A DNA stretch of 6,908 nt from Actinomycetota bacterium (GCA_005884985.1 VAYK01000187.1:1-6908); one strand, 5' to 3'. Positions 1 through 6,142 are shown, counted from the stretch's first letter. The notes: generated by a model not told the origin, from the sequence alone. Program-made: numbers and translations.

Positions 1-228
1 CTCGAACAGGCCCATGCAGTTGAAGACACCCTCAGCGCCGTCGGCCGCCTTGCGGATTGACTCCGGCTGGGTGACGTCGCCGGGGGCCAACTCGACCCCA
101 GCCGGCAGTAGCTCGCGGGCCTTTGCCTGGTCGCGCACGAGCGCCACGACCTCGTCGCCGCGGTTGGCCAGCCGCCGGGCGACGGCGTTGCCGATCTTGC
201 CCGTGGCGCCGGTGACGAGGAACTTCAT
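1..228 (-). CDS. NAD(P)-binding Rossmann-fold protein, extended-SDR/epimerase-like (partial, N-terminal part only)
   Basis: Reading leftward from an ATG whose first base is at 228, the frame stays open for 76 codons to the window edge, so the C-terminal part is missing. The protein begins MKFLVTGATGKIGNAVARRL, a beta strand followed by the glycine-rich TGATGKIG dinucleotide-binding loop (residues about 6-13). It continues with a second strand (EVVALVRD, about 26-33) and the GDVTQPES segment (about 49-56) typical of atypical/extended short-chain dehydrogenases such as NAD-dependent epimerases and dihydroflavonol-reductase-like proteins. The catalytic YxxxK region lies outside the window, so substrate and reaction cannot be stated. 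The start is fixed by the Rossmann motif beginning at residue 3. There is no Shine-Dalgarno sequence; a TAGGCT hexamer 9 nt upstream suggests a leaderless or near-leaderless transcript. It is divergent from argH with only 37 bp between the starts. Confidence 0.85.
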   Translation of the reverse strand, partial: MKFLVTGATGKIGNAVARRLANRGDEVVALVRDQAKARELLPAGVELAPGDVTQPESIRKAADGAEGVFNCMGLFE

Positions 229-237
229 CGGCGCGCC

Positions 238-243
238 AGCCTA
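238..243 (-). promoter_or_regulatory. Candidate -10 element (TAGGCT) for the leftward SDR gene
   Basis: On the minus strand TAGGCT lies 9 nt before the ATG at 228, with no Shine-Dalgarno sequence between. This predicts a leaderless transcript or one with a leader of only a few bases. It overlaps the left arm of the inverted repeat by two bases. The evidence is the hexamer and its position only. Confidence 0.35.
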
Positions 244-252
244 CCCGGTTCA

Positions 253-258
253 TACACT
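253..258 (+). promoter_or_regulatory. Candidate -10 element (TACACT) for leaderless argH
   Basis: TACACT fits the TANNNT -10 pattern common in actinobacteria. It ends exactly 7 nt before the argH ATG, which would place transcription start at or within a base of the A of the start codon. There is no Shine-Dalgarno sequence in front of the ATG, which agrees with a leaderless mRNA. No convincing -35 hexamer is visible about 17 bp upstream. Confidence 0.5.
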
Positions 259-265
259 GGCGCGC

Positions 266-1636
266 ATGCCCCGTTTCCGCGACCCGCCCGACCCCCTGTT
301 CCAGCGTCTGAACGCCTCGATCGGCTTCGACCGGCGCCTGGCCCCGTACGACGTCCAGCAGTCGAGGGCGCACGCACGCGCCCTGCGTGCGGCGGGGATT
401 CTCGACAGCGAGGAGCTGGCGCGGATGGAGCAGGGCCTCGACACCGTGGCGGACGAGCTCGAGGGCGGCTCCTTCCCGATCGCCGACGCGGAGGAGGACA
501 TCCACGTGGCGATCGAGCGGCGTCTGACCGAGATCGTCGGGCCGCTCGGAGGCAAGCTCCATACGGGCCGCTCGCGCAACGACCAGGTGGCGACCGACGT
601 CGCCCTCTACGTGCGCGACCACGCGGCGCTGGCGAGGCAGCTCGCCGGGTCGCTGATGGCGCGCCTGCTGGAGCTGGCCGAGCGCCACGCCGCCTGGCCG
701 ATGCCGGGCTACACGCATCTGCAGCGCGCGCAGCCCGTCTATCTGGGGCACCACCTGCTCGCCTACTTCTGGATGCTGAGGCGCGACGCGAGCCGGTTCG
801 CCCAGGTCGGCGAATCCGCCGGTGAGCTGCCGCTCGGCGCGGGCGCGCTGGCTGGCGTCAACTGGGACCTCGATCGTCAGGAAGTCGCCCGTGAGCTGGG
901 CTTCGACTCGCTGGCGCCCAACTCGATCGACGCGGTCTCCAACCGCGACTTCGTGCTCGACTATCTCTCCGCGGCATCGATCTGCGCGATGCACCTGTCG
1001 CGCCTCGGAGCCGAGATCGTCCTCTGGTCGAGCGACGAGTTCTCCTTCTGTGAGGTGGCCGAGGACTTCTCCTCAGGATCGAGCATCATGCCCCAGAAGA
1101 AGAACCCCGACGCGGCCGAGCTGCTCCGAGCCAAGGCCCCCCGGATCGCCTCGGGCTTCCTGACCCTCGCCGGGGTCATGCACGGGCTGCCGCTCGCCTA
1201 CTCCAAGGACCTGCAGGAGGATAAGGAGGCTCTATTCGACGCCGTCGACAGCCTCGAGCTGTGCCTCGAGGCGGCGGAGCGGATGCTCGGGGGTCTGAGC
1301 TTCCATCGCGAGCGCCTCGCCGAGGCGGCCGCCGACGAGTTCGGAGCCGCGACGGACATCGCCGACCTGTTGGTCCGCAAGGGGATGCCGTTCAGAGAGG
1401 CCCACGGCGTGGTCGGCGGGCTGGTGCGCGAGGCGCTCGATCAGGGCAAGGCGCTGTCTGAGCTCACGCCAGCGGAGCTGAGTCGCCACTCGCACCTGCT
1501 CGACGACTCCTACTACGAGGTGCTGCGCGCGGGCCAGTGGCTGGAGTCAAAGGGCTCGGTTGGCGGCACCGCATCGGCGCGGCTCGCCGAGCAGCTCGAC
1601 GCGGCCAGGGTCGCCCTCGAGGAGGTCCGGCGATGA
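266..1636 (+). CDS. argH: Argininosuccinate lyase
   Basis: This cytoplasmic enzyme of the aspartase/fumarase superfamily splits argininosuccinate into arginine and fumarate, the last step of arginine synthesis, and acts as a homotetramer. The product is 456 aa, the usual family length. Signatures are HTGRSRNDQ at residues 99-107, GYTHLQRAQP with the T150-H151 pair expected to supply the general base, and the mobile-loop signature GSSIMPQKKNPD at 271-282 with its catalytic serine. The frame is open upstream to position 14, but that extension would run antisense through the SDR gene and carries no family sequence; the ATG at 266 fits the family N-terminus (MPRFRDPPDPLFQRLNASI). No Shine-Dalgarno sequence precedes it, but a TACACT box does. 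The stop (TGA) overlaps the mpg ATG by 4 bp. argG is not visible; the upstream neighbour is an unrelated divergent gene. Confidence 0.97.
   Translation: MPRFRDPPDPLFQRLNASIGFDRRLAPYDVQQSRAHARALRAAGILDSEELARMEQGLDTVADELEGGSFPIADAEEDIHVAIERRLTEIVGPLGGKLHTGRSRNDQVATDVALYVRDHAALARQLAGSLMARLLELAERHAAWPMPGYTHLQRAQPVYLGHHLLAYFWMLRRDASRFAQVGESAGELPLGAGALAGVNWDLDRQEVARELGFDSLAPNSIDAVSNRDFVLDYLSAASICAMHLSRLGAEIVLWSSDEFSFCEVAEDFSSGSSIMPQKKNPDAAELLRAKAPRIASGFLTLAGVMHGLPLAYSKDLQEDKEALFDAVDSLELCLEAAERMLGGLSFHRERLAEAAADEFGAATDIADLLVRKGMPFREAHGVVGGLVREALDQGKALSELTPAELSRHSHLLDDSYYEVLRAGQWLESKGSVGGTASARLAEQLDAARVALEEVRR
1618..1625 (+). promoter_or_regulatory. Ribosome binding site for mpg inside the argH 3' end
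   Basis: CGAGGAGG within the last codons of argH gives a strong GAGGAGG Shine-Dalgarno sequence 7 nt before the ATG at 1633. It supports the choice of this start over the upstream in-frame ATG at 1537 and fits translational coupling with argH. Confidence 0.65.
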
Positions 1637-2226
1637 GCACACGCCTGGTCTCCCCGAGCCGGCTCGAAGTCGGGTTCTTCGATCGCTCGGTGCACGACGT
1701 CGCTCACGACCTGATCGGCTGCGCGCTGCTTCACGATGGAGTCGGCGGGGTGATCGTCGAAGCGGAGAGTTACGAGCGCGACGATCCCGCCTGCCACGCG
1801 TACGCTGGACTGACCGGGCGAACCGCGCCGTTGTTCGGACCGCCGGGGCATGCCTACGTCTACCTCTCCTACGGAGTCCACTCCTGCCTCAACTTCGTCT
1901 GCGAGCCCGAGGGTGAGGCGGCCGCGGTGCTGATCAGGGCGCTGGAGCCGCGTTGGGGGGTCGAGGAGATGTCCCGGCGGCGGGGCCGCGATCACGCGCG
2001 CGAGCTCTGCTCGGGCCCCGGCAAGCTGACCGAGGCGCTGGGGATCGGGCTTCAGATGAACCAGGCGCCGCTCGCCGAGCCCCCCTTCGAGCTCCGCGAC
2101 CGCGACGACGGCTGGCGCGACGTCAGGGTGGCGACCGGGCCGCGAATCGGCATCACCCGCGCCGCCGAGCTTCCCTGGCGCTTCTGCGCGGCGGGCAGCG
2201 AGTACCTGTCGCGGCCGCTGCGCTAG
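1633..2226 (+). CDS. mpg: 3-methyladenine DNA glycosylase, AAG/MPG family
   Basis: This base-excision repair enzyme removes alkylated purines such as 3-methyladenine from DNA, leaving an abasic site. The product is 197 aa, normal for bacterial members. It shows VEAESY (residues 42-47), in which E45 aligns with human AAG catalytic Glu125 and Y47 with the intercalating-pocket Tyr127. DDPACHA follows, with H55 matching His136. FGPPGHAYVYLSYG (68-81) has Y77 matching Tyr159. N87 matches Asn169, IRALEP (101-106) carries R102, and CSGPGKL lies at 125-131. RIGITRAAELPWRF forms the usual C-terminal block. Residue correspondences are my hand alignment from memory. The start is the ATG in the ATGA overlap with argH, with a strong Shine-Dalgarno sequence, so co-transcription and translational coupling are likely. 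It converges with the PBP gene 13 bp beyond its TAG stop. Confidence 0.95.
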   Translation: MSTRLVSPSRLEVGFFDRSVHDVAHDLIGCALLHDGVGGVIVEAESYERDDPACHAYAGLTGRTAPLFGPPGHAYVYLSYGVHSCLNFVCEPEGEAAAVLIRALEPRWGVEEMSRRRGRDHARELCSGPGKLTEALGIGLQMNQAPLAEPPFELRDRDDGWRDVRVATGPRIGITRAAELPWRFCAAGSEYLSRPLR

Positions 2227-2244
2227 CTGGGTGCCGCGGCTAGC
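2222..2244. terminator. Hairpin shared by the convergent mpg and PBP gene ends (possible bidirectional terminator)
   Basis: Two copies of the palindrome GCTAGC, at 2222-2227 and 2239-2244, can pair as a 6-bp stem. The stem can grow to about 8 bp through a T-G wobble (2228/2238) and a G-C pair (2229/2237), leaving a 7-nt loop. Each copy contains one of the two stop codons: TAG at 2224-2226 for mpg and the complement of TAG at 2240-2242 for the PBP. No T-run follows on either strand, so this is not a canonical intrinsic terminator. Confidence 0.4.
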
Positions 2245-4651
2245 CGGGGACCCCGCCGCTGCCGGTGCCGCCGCCCGTGCCGCCACCGCCACCGGTTGAC
2301 GGAGGCGGCTGGCTCGGCGCCTGCCCGTGCTGCCCCTGCGTCCCCTGGCCCTGCGGCTGCGAGGGCTGCCTCGGCGCCGGGCTCGAAGGGGCGGGAACGG
2401 CCGGCGACGTCGTGGTCGGGGCCCCGCTGGTGGACGTGCCGGACGTGCTCGGCTTCTTTCCGGGCTTCTCGACGGCCTTCAACCGCTCGACGGCGGTGAT
2501 GACGTCGTTGAAGATCAGGGCCGGGATCGTGCCGCCGTCGACAGGGGCGCCGCCGTACTCGGTCAGCATTGGCCGCACCGAGTTCGCGTGCCCGACCCAT
2601 ACGGCCACGGTCACATCCTGGTTGGCGCCCACGAACCAGGCGTCCCCGTTGTTCTCGGTCGTGCCCGTCTTGCCCCATTCGCTGGAGTCGCCTGTGTAGG
2701 CGTTCCTTCCCGTTCCCGAGGTCACCACGGTGTGGAGGATCGTTCTCGCGGTCGCGGCGACGTCAGGTGGTACCTCCTGTTTGGTCTCCACCTTGTCCTG
2801 TCCCGGGTCGCCGCTGTTGGTATCGACCAGGTTGCCGCCGGGGTCCTGGACCTTCTGAATCGCGATCGGGCCGTTGGGAGAGTCCGCCATCGTGCCGCTG
2901 ACGATCTGGCCGTTGTGCTGGAGGGTCTGGTAGGCGTGGGCCATATCCAGCGGGGTGACGCCGGTGCGGAGACCGCCGAGGACCAGGGCCGGGTTGTAGG
3001 GCTCGAAGGGCCCGGCATTGACCGAGTACTGGACGTCTGGGGTGGAGAGGTCGGTTTGGATCCCCATCTTGTTCGCCGTCTGGGCAACGTTCGCCGGCCC
3101 CACCTGGGTGCCGAGCTGGGAGTAGACCGAGTTGTCGGAGTAGGTGGTCGCTGTTGCGATCGAGGCGGACCCCAGATACTGGTCGTTGTAGTTGTGGACG
3201 GGGAAGATCTCGGGGACGATCTTCTCGCCGCCGCCCTTCTTCTTGACCTTGGCCTTGAACGGGATCCGCTGCGGGGCCGAGGTGAAGACCTGGTCGGGCG
3301 AGCGCCCCTGCTCGAGCGCTGTCACCAGGGTGAAGGGCTTGAACGCGGATCCTGGCTGCCGCTGGCCCTGGGTGGCGAGGTTGAACGGCTGCGTCCGGTA
3401 GTCATAGCCGCCGACCATCGCCTCGACGCCGCCGGTGACGTTGTTGAGCACGACGACGGCCGAGTTCAGGCCGACGCCAGCGGCGCGGTCGGAGGCGATC
3501 TGCTGCACCTGGTCTTGGAGCGAGAGGTCGAGGGTCGAGGTGACCTGGAGGCCGCCGCCGAACGCCTCGCCGGCGCCGTACTTGTCGACCAGCTGCTGGC
3601 GCAGCCAGGAGGTGAAGTAGGGGGCCCTCGAGTCCTCGACTGGCGTCCTGATCCTGGAGGGAGCGGGCAGGTTCTGCTGTGAGTACTGCTGGTACTCGTC
3701 CTGCGTGATGTAGCCCTGGTTGGCCATGTTCTGGAGGACCAGATTGCGTCGCGCCGTCGCGGCACCAGGAGCGATCTTGGGGTCGTAGCCGCTGGGGTTC
3801 GAGATCAGGCCGGCGAGCATCGCCGCCTCCCAGGGGAGCAGCTGCGACGCGCAGCGGGGAGCTCCGCCCACGCCGCAGCCGGGGTGATTCCATCCGAAGT
3901 AGGTCCTCGCCGCCGCCTCGATCCCGTACGCCCCCTCGCCGAAGTAGATCTCGTTCAGGTACTCCGTGAGGATCTTGTCCTTGTCCCAGTGGCGCTCGAG
4001 CTGGTACGCGAGGGCAGCCTCGCGCAGCTTCTCGAACACCGTGCGGCTGCCTTGAGCGCGCAGCGCGTTCTTGACGAACTGCTGGGTGATCGTCGACGCG
4101 CCCTGGGTGGCGCCCTGATGAAGCAGGTCCTGGAGAACTGCCCGCCCGATGCCCTGGTAGTCGATACCGCGGTGCTCGTAGAAGCGCTGGTCCTCGATCG
4201 AGACCGTGGCCTCCTTCATCACCGGGGCGATGTCCGCCGAGCCGACCAGGATTCGCCCCTGGTTGTTGGTCAGGGTCGCGATCTTCTGCCCGTTGACGTC
4301 TAAGACCACCGAGTTCTGAGCGTGCTCGAACTGGGCACGGTTCTCGAGCTGGGGCAGGTCGCTGGCGACGGCCATCATGATCCCGAAGATCCAGGAGACG
4401 AAGGCGAGCACCGCGAGGCCCAGGAAAACGAGCGCGAAGCGAAGCTTCTTGAGCTTCGGGCGCCGCCGCGAGGGCTGGGACCCGGGCGGGGCGGGCAGGG
4501 TGGGCGAGGGCCCCCGGGGCGGCTGGCCGCCGTCGGACCCCTCTCCGTTGACGCTGGCAAGCCTTGGCCGGGCGTCCGGATCCGAGGATTGCGCCGCCCG
4601 CGGCTCCACGTCGGGGGAGCGGCGTCGGCGGCGTCTGAGCCTAGGAGGCAT
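2240..4651 (-). CDS. Class A penicillin-binding protein (bifunctional glycosyltransferase/transpeptidase)
   Basis: This membrane-anchored enzyme polymerises lipid II into glycan strands and cross-links the peptides. The 803-aa protein has an Arg/Pro-rich cytoplasmic N-terminus (1-70), one membrane anchor (about 71-96), and a GT51 domain with SIEDQRFYEH (catalytic E153), GASTITQQ (185-192 region) and KDKILTEYLNEIYFG (225-238). A transpeptidase domain follows with SxxK at S435-K438 (GSAFKP), SxN at S505-D506-N507, and KTG at 661-663 (WGKTGTT). The last ~74 residues are a low-complexity Pro/Ser/Thr/Gln/Gly tail, and no PASTA domain is seen. Its only two cysteines (C259, C267) lie in the extracytoplasmic GT51 domain. 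The frame is open upstream to 5791, but that stretch is antisense to tyrS; the ATG at 4651 has a GGAG 9 nt upstream and precedes the anchor normally. It is convergent with mpg and divergent from tyrS. A ponA/pbp1-type name would be a guess. Confidence 0.95.
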   Translation of the reverse strand: MPPRLRRRRRRSPDVEPRAAQSSDPDARPRLASVNGEGSDGGQPPRGPSPTLPAPPGSQPSRRRPKLKKLRFALVFLGLAVLAFVSWIFGIMMAVASDLPQLENRAQFEHAQNSVVLDVNGQKIATLTNNQGRILVGSADIAPVMKEATVSIEDQRFYEHRGIDYQGIGRAVLQDLLHQGATQGASTITQQFVKNALRAQGSRTVFEKLREAALAYQLERHWDKDKILTEYLNEIYFGEGAYGIEAAARTYFGWNHPGCGVGGAPRCASQLLPWEAAMLAGLISNPSGYDPKIAPGAATARRNLVLQNMANQGYITQDEYQQYSQQNLPAPSRIRTPVEDSRAPYFTSWLRQQLVDKYGAGEAFGGGLQVTSTLDLSLQDQVQQIASDRAAGVGLNSAVVVLNNVTGGVEAMVGGYDYRTQPFNLATQGQRQPGSAFKPFTLVTALEQGRSPDQVFTSAPQRIPFKAKVKKKGGGEKIVPEIFPVHNYNDQYLGSASIATATTYSDNSVYSQLGTQVGPANVAQTANKMGIQTDLSTPDVQYSVNAGPFEPYNPALVLGGLRTGVTPLDMAHAYQTLQHNGQIVSGTMADSPNGPIAIQKVQDPGGNLVDTNSGDPGQDKVETKQEVPPDVAATARTILHTVVTSGTGRNAYTGDSSEWGKTGTTENNGDAWFVGANQDVTVAVWVGHANSVRPMLTEYGGAPVDGGTIPALIFNDVITAVERLKAVEKPGKKPSTSGTSTSGAPTTTSPAVPAPSSPAPRQPSQPQGQGTQGQHGQAPSQPPPSTGGGGGTGGGTGSGGVPG

Positions 4652-4660
4652 CTGGTTTCG

Positions 4661-4664
4661 CTCC
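4661..4664 (-). promoter_or_regulatory. Ribosome binding site for the PBP gene
   Basis: GGAG on the minus strand, 9 nt before the ATG at 4651. It supports this start and shows that the PBP mRNA, unlike those of argH and tyrS, has a conventional leader. Confidence 0.5.
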
Positions 4665-4767
4665 GGTGGTGGCCATCTCGAGGAACCCGCTCGGCGGCGA
4701 GCGAACGCGGCGGATGCTCCGCGCGTATCAACGATCACCCAAGGAAGGCGCGCAGAACAGATCCCGC

Positions 4768-4779
4768 CGCGCCGGCGCG
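4768..4779. repeat. 12-bp perfect palindrome upstream of the tyrS -10 box
   Basis: CGCGCCGGCGCG reads the same on both strands. It ends 6 bp before the TAGCAT element, so it would fall between -35 and -10 for tyrS. It could be an operator, but simple GC palindromes of this size are not rare in DNA of this composition. Confidence 0.3.
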
Positions 4780-4785
4780 TCAGTC

Positions 4786-4791
4786 TAGCAT
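4786..4791 (+). promoter_or_regulatory. Candidate -10 element (TAGCAT) for leaderless tyrS
   Basis: This TANNNT hexamer ends 7 nt before an in-frame GTG (4799) and 10 nt before the ATG (4802). No Shine-Dalgarno sequence lies in between. The 7-nt spacing is identical to that at argH, which argues for a leaderless tyrS transcript starting at the GTG or a very short leader before the ATG. Confidence 0.45.
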
Positions 4792-4801
4792 TGGCCCGGT
4801 G

Positions 4802-5989
4802 ATGGATTCCGCAGCCGCCACGCAGGCGGGGCGCCTCCTCGAGAGCGCCGTCGAGGCGCTGCCCGAGGGACGGCTCGCCGAGCAACTCGAGGGCGGGCGG
4901 ACGCTTCGGGTCAAGCTGGGGATCGATCCAACCGCCCCCGACATCCACCTCGGGCACGTGGTGGTGCTCGACAAGCTTCGCGCCTTTCAGGAGGCGGGCC
5001 ACGTGGTGGTCCTGATCATCGGCGATTACACGGCCCGTGTCGGCGACCCCAGCGGGCGCGCGGCGGAGCGCCCGGTGCTGACGGAGGAGCAGATTGCCGC
5101 CAACGGTCGGACGTTCTCCGAGCAGGCGTTCAAGGTGATAGATCCGGAGCGCACCGAGGTCCGCCGCAACAGCGAGTGGCTGGCGATGTCGAGCGATGAG
5201 CTCTTTCGGCTGGTCCGGCGGTTCACCGTGGCGCGTCTGCTCGAGCGGGAGGAGTTCAGTCGACGGATGAAGGCTCGGGAGCCGATCTCGATCCTCGAGC
5301 TGCTCTACCCGGTGCTCCAGGGCTACGACTCGGTGGCGGTCGAGGCCGACGTCGAGGTGGGCGGCACCGACCAGAAGTTCAACCTGCTGTTCGGGCGCGA
5401 CGTGCAGGACGCCTTCGACCAGCCGGCTCAATCGATCCTCACGATGCCGATCCTGCCGGGAACGGACGGCACGCGAAGGATGAGCAAGTCGCTGGGCAAC
5501 TACGTTGGGATCACGGATGCCCCAGAGGACATGTTCGGGAAGCTGATGAGCGTTCCTGACGCGGCGATGGGGGAGTACTACCGGCTTCTGCTCGGAGCAG
5601 AGCTCGCCCCCGACCGGCACCCGGGCGAGGCCAAGCGCGAGCTCGCCCGCCGGCTCGTGGAGCGGTTCCACGGCGCCGATGCGGCCGCCGCCGCCGAGGA
5701 TCGCTTCGACCAGGTGCACGTGCGCGGAGAGGTCCCCGACGACGTCGGGGAGGCGGTGGTCGAGGCCAGCGGTCCGAACGGGTCGGTCCACGTGCCGGCG
5801 CTACTGGCCGAGCACTTCGACCTTTCTCGCAGCGAGGCGCGCCGCCTGATCGACCAGGGGGGAGTCCGGATCGGCGGACGAGTGCTGGAGGCCGGACGGC
5901 TCGACGTCCCCGCGGCCGAGCTCGACGGTGAGGTGCTCCAGGTCGGTAAACGCCGCCACAAGCGCCTGCGAGTGGCCGGAACGGGCTGA
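4802..5989 (+). CDS. tyrS: Tyrosine--tRNA ligase
   Basis: This cytoplasmic class I aminoacyl-tRNA synthetase activates tyrosine with ATP and charges tRNA-Tyr. The product is 395 aa. The Rossmann catalytic domain begins with KLGIDPTAPDIHLGH, in which HLGH (49-52) is the HIGH motif. GDYTARVGDPSGR follows, then the tyrosine-binding Y169xxxQ173xxD176 stretch (LLYPVLQGYDS), GGTDQK (187-192), and RMSKS (226-230), which is the KMSKS loop. An S4-like RNA-binding domain occupies about 329-393 (SRSEARRLIDQGGVRIGGR). The overall form is the shorter TyrRS subgroup, closer in feel to the Thermus/TyrZ type than to E. coli TyrS; this subgroup call is from memory. The start could equally be GTG 4799, adding one residue; the 7-nt spacing from the TAGCAT box favours it. 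The rrn promoter candidate begins only 28 bp after the TGA stop, with no terminator between. Confidence 0.97.
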   Translation: MDSAAATQAGRLLESAVEALPEGRLAEQLEGGRTLRVKLGIDPTAPDIHLGHVVVLDKLRAFQEAGHVVVLIIGDYTARVGDPSGRAAERPVLTEEQIAANGRTFSEQAFKVIDPERTEVRRNSEWLAMSSDELFRLVRRFTVARLLEREEFSRRMKAREPISILELLYPVLQGYDSVAVEADVEVGGTDQKFNLLFGRDVQDAFDQPAQSILTMPILPGTDGTRRMSKSLGNYVGITDAPEDMFGKLMSVPDAAMGEYYRLLLGAELAPDRHPGEAKRELARRLVERFHGADAAAAAEDRFDQVHVRGEVPDDVGEAVVEASGPNGSVHVPALLAEHFDLSRSEARRLIDQGGVRIGGRVLEAGRLDVPAAELDGEVLQVGKRRHKRLRVAGTG

Positions 5990-6017
5990 GAACGCACGGC
6001 GAACGGGCCTGGGCCGA

Positions 6018-6023
6018 TATACT
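6018..6023 (+). promoter_or_regulatory. Candidate -10 element of the rrn promoter (TATACT)
   Basis: TATACT is one base from consensus TATAAT and is the best -10 hexamer in the region. It predicts transcription start near 6030 and a leader of about 318 nt before 16S. The DNA 16-18 bp upstream (around CACGGC) does not resemble TTGACA, and no AT-rich UP element is present, so additional promoters upstream of or inside tyrS are possible. Confidence 0.5.
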
Positions 6024-6087
6024 CGATGGTCGCCTTCGGGGCGGATCGTGACTGCCTGGAGACTCTCTCTCCGCGCAGGCGCGAAGC

Positions 6088-6103
6088 GGTCCTTGAAAAC
6101 TGA
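6088..6103 (+). promoter_or_regulatory. BoxA-like rRNA antitermination element
   Basis: GGTCCTTGAAAACTGA closely resembles the BoxA sequences of Gram-positive rrn leaders and spacers (TTCTTTGAAAACT type). These bind NusB/NusE in the nascent RNA and protect rRNA transcription from Rho. Its place about 60 nt after the predicted transcription start and ahead of 16S is as expected. Confidence 0.65.
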
Positions 6104-6109
6104 GCAGCG

Positions 6110-6142
6110 CGCGAGCCGAGGGACGAAGTTCCGAGGCTCGTG
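6110..6142 (+). other. Leader hairpin with tandem G-A mismatches after BoxA
   Basis: CGAGCC (6112-6117) pairs with GGCTCG (6135-6140), extendable outward by a G-T wobble and a C-G pair. GGGAC (6120-6124) pairs with GTTCC (6128-6132) around a GAA loop. The two helices are joined by GA (6118-6119) opposite GA (6133-6134), the arrangement that forms sheared tandem G-A pairs in RNA. The pairing is read directly from the sequence; the function is inferred. Confidence 0.5.

Larger units (their letters stand above)
231..265. repeat. Perfect 9-bp inverted repeat between divergent SDR and argH starts
   Basis: GCGCGCCAG at 231-239 is the exact reverse complement of CTGGCGCGC at 257-265, with 17 bp between them. 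One arm abuts the argH ATG (266) and overlaps the last two bases of its -10 element. The other lies 2 bp from the SDR start codon at 228. Arm centres are about 26 bp apart. A shared operator for the two divergent genes is possible, but no regulator family can be named, and GC-rich repeats of this length arise fairly easily in such DNA. Confidence 0.5.
4652..4798. promoter_or_regulatory. Divergent PBP/tyrS intergenic region with overlapping -10 candidates
   Basis: This gap of about 147 bp separates two divergent start codons. Near its right end TAGCAT (4786-4791, plus) and TAGACT (4787-4782, minus) share the same TA base pairs, so both directions could use overlapping -10 elements. The minus element would give the PBP mRNA a leader of roughly 120 nt. 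No T-box or other riboswitch is recognisable, and no clear -35 is visible for either direction. The minus-strand assignment is weak. Confidence 0.35.

Noticed and set aside
14..265. Upstream in-frame extension of argH (84 codons)
   Set aside because: It lies antisense to the SDR gene, has no argH-family similarity, and the family N-terminus begins at the ATG at 266.
32..994. 320-codon minus-strand frame opposite argH and the SDR gene
   Set aside because: Arg/Ala-rich composition without domains; a GC-rich shadow frame of argH.
2327..3682. 451-codon plus-strand frame opposite the PBP gene
   Set aside because: The PBP motifs (SxxK, SxN, KTG) on the other strand leave no doubt which strand is coding; this frame is low-complexity Gly/Arg/Val/Asp with no recognisable domain.
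4322..4798. N-terminal extension of tyrS
   Set aside because: It overlaps the PBP N-terminus in antisense, and the TyrRS fold begins normally just after residue 1 at 4802 (or GTG 4799).
4652..4801. T-box or other riboswitch controlling tyrS
   Set aside because: No specifier-loop or antiterminator (TGG-bearing bulge) architecture is seen, and the -10 position leaves no leader RNA.
4652..5791. 380-codon N-terminal extension of the PBP frame
   Set aside because: It runs antisense through tyrS and would place hundreds of unrelated residues before a normal cytoplasmic tail and membrane anchor.
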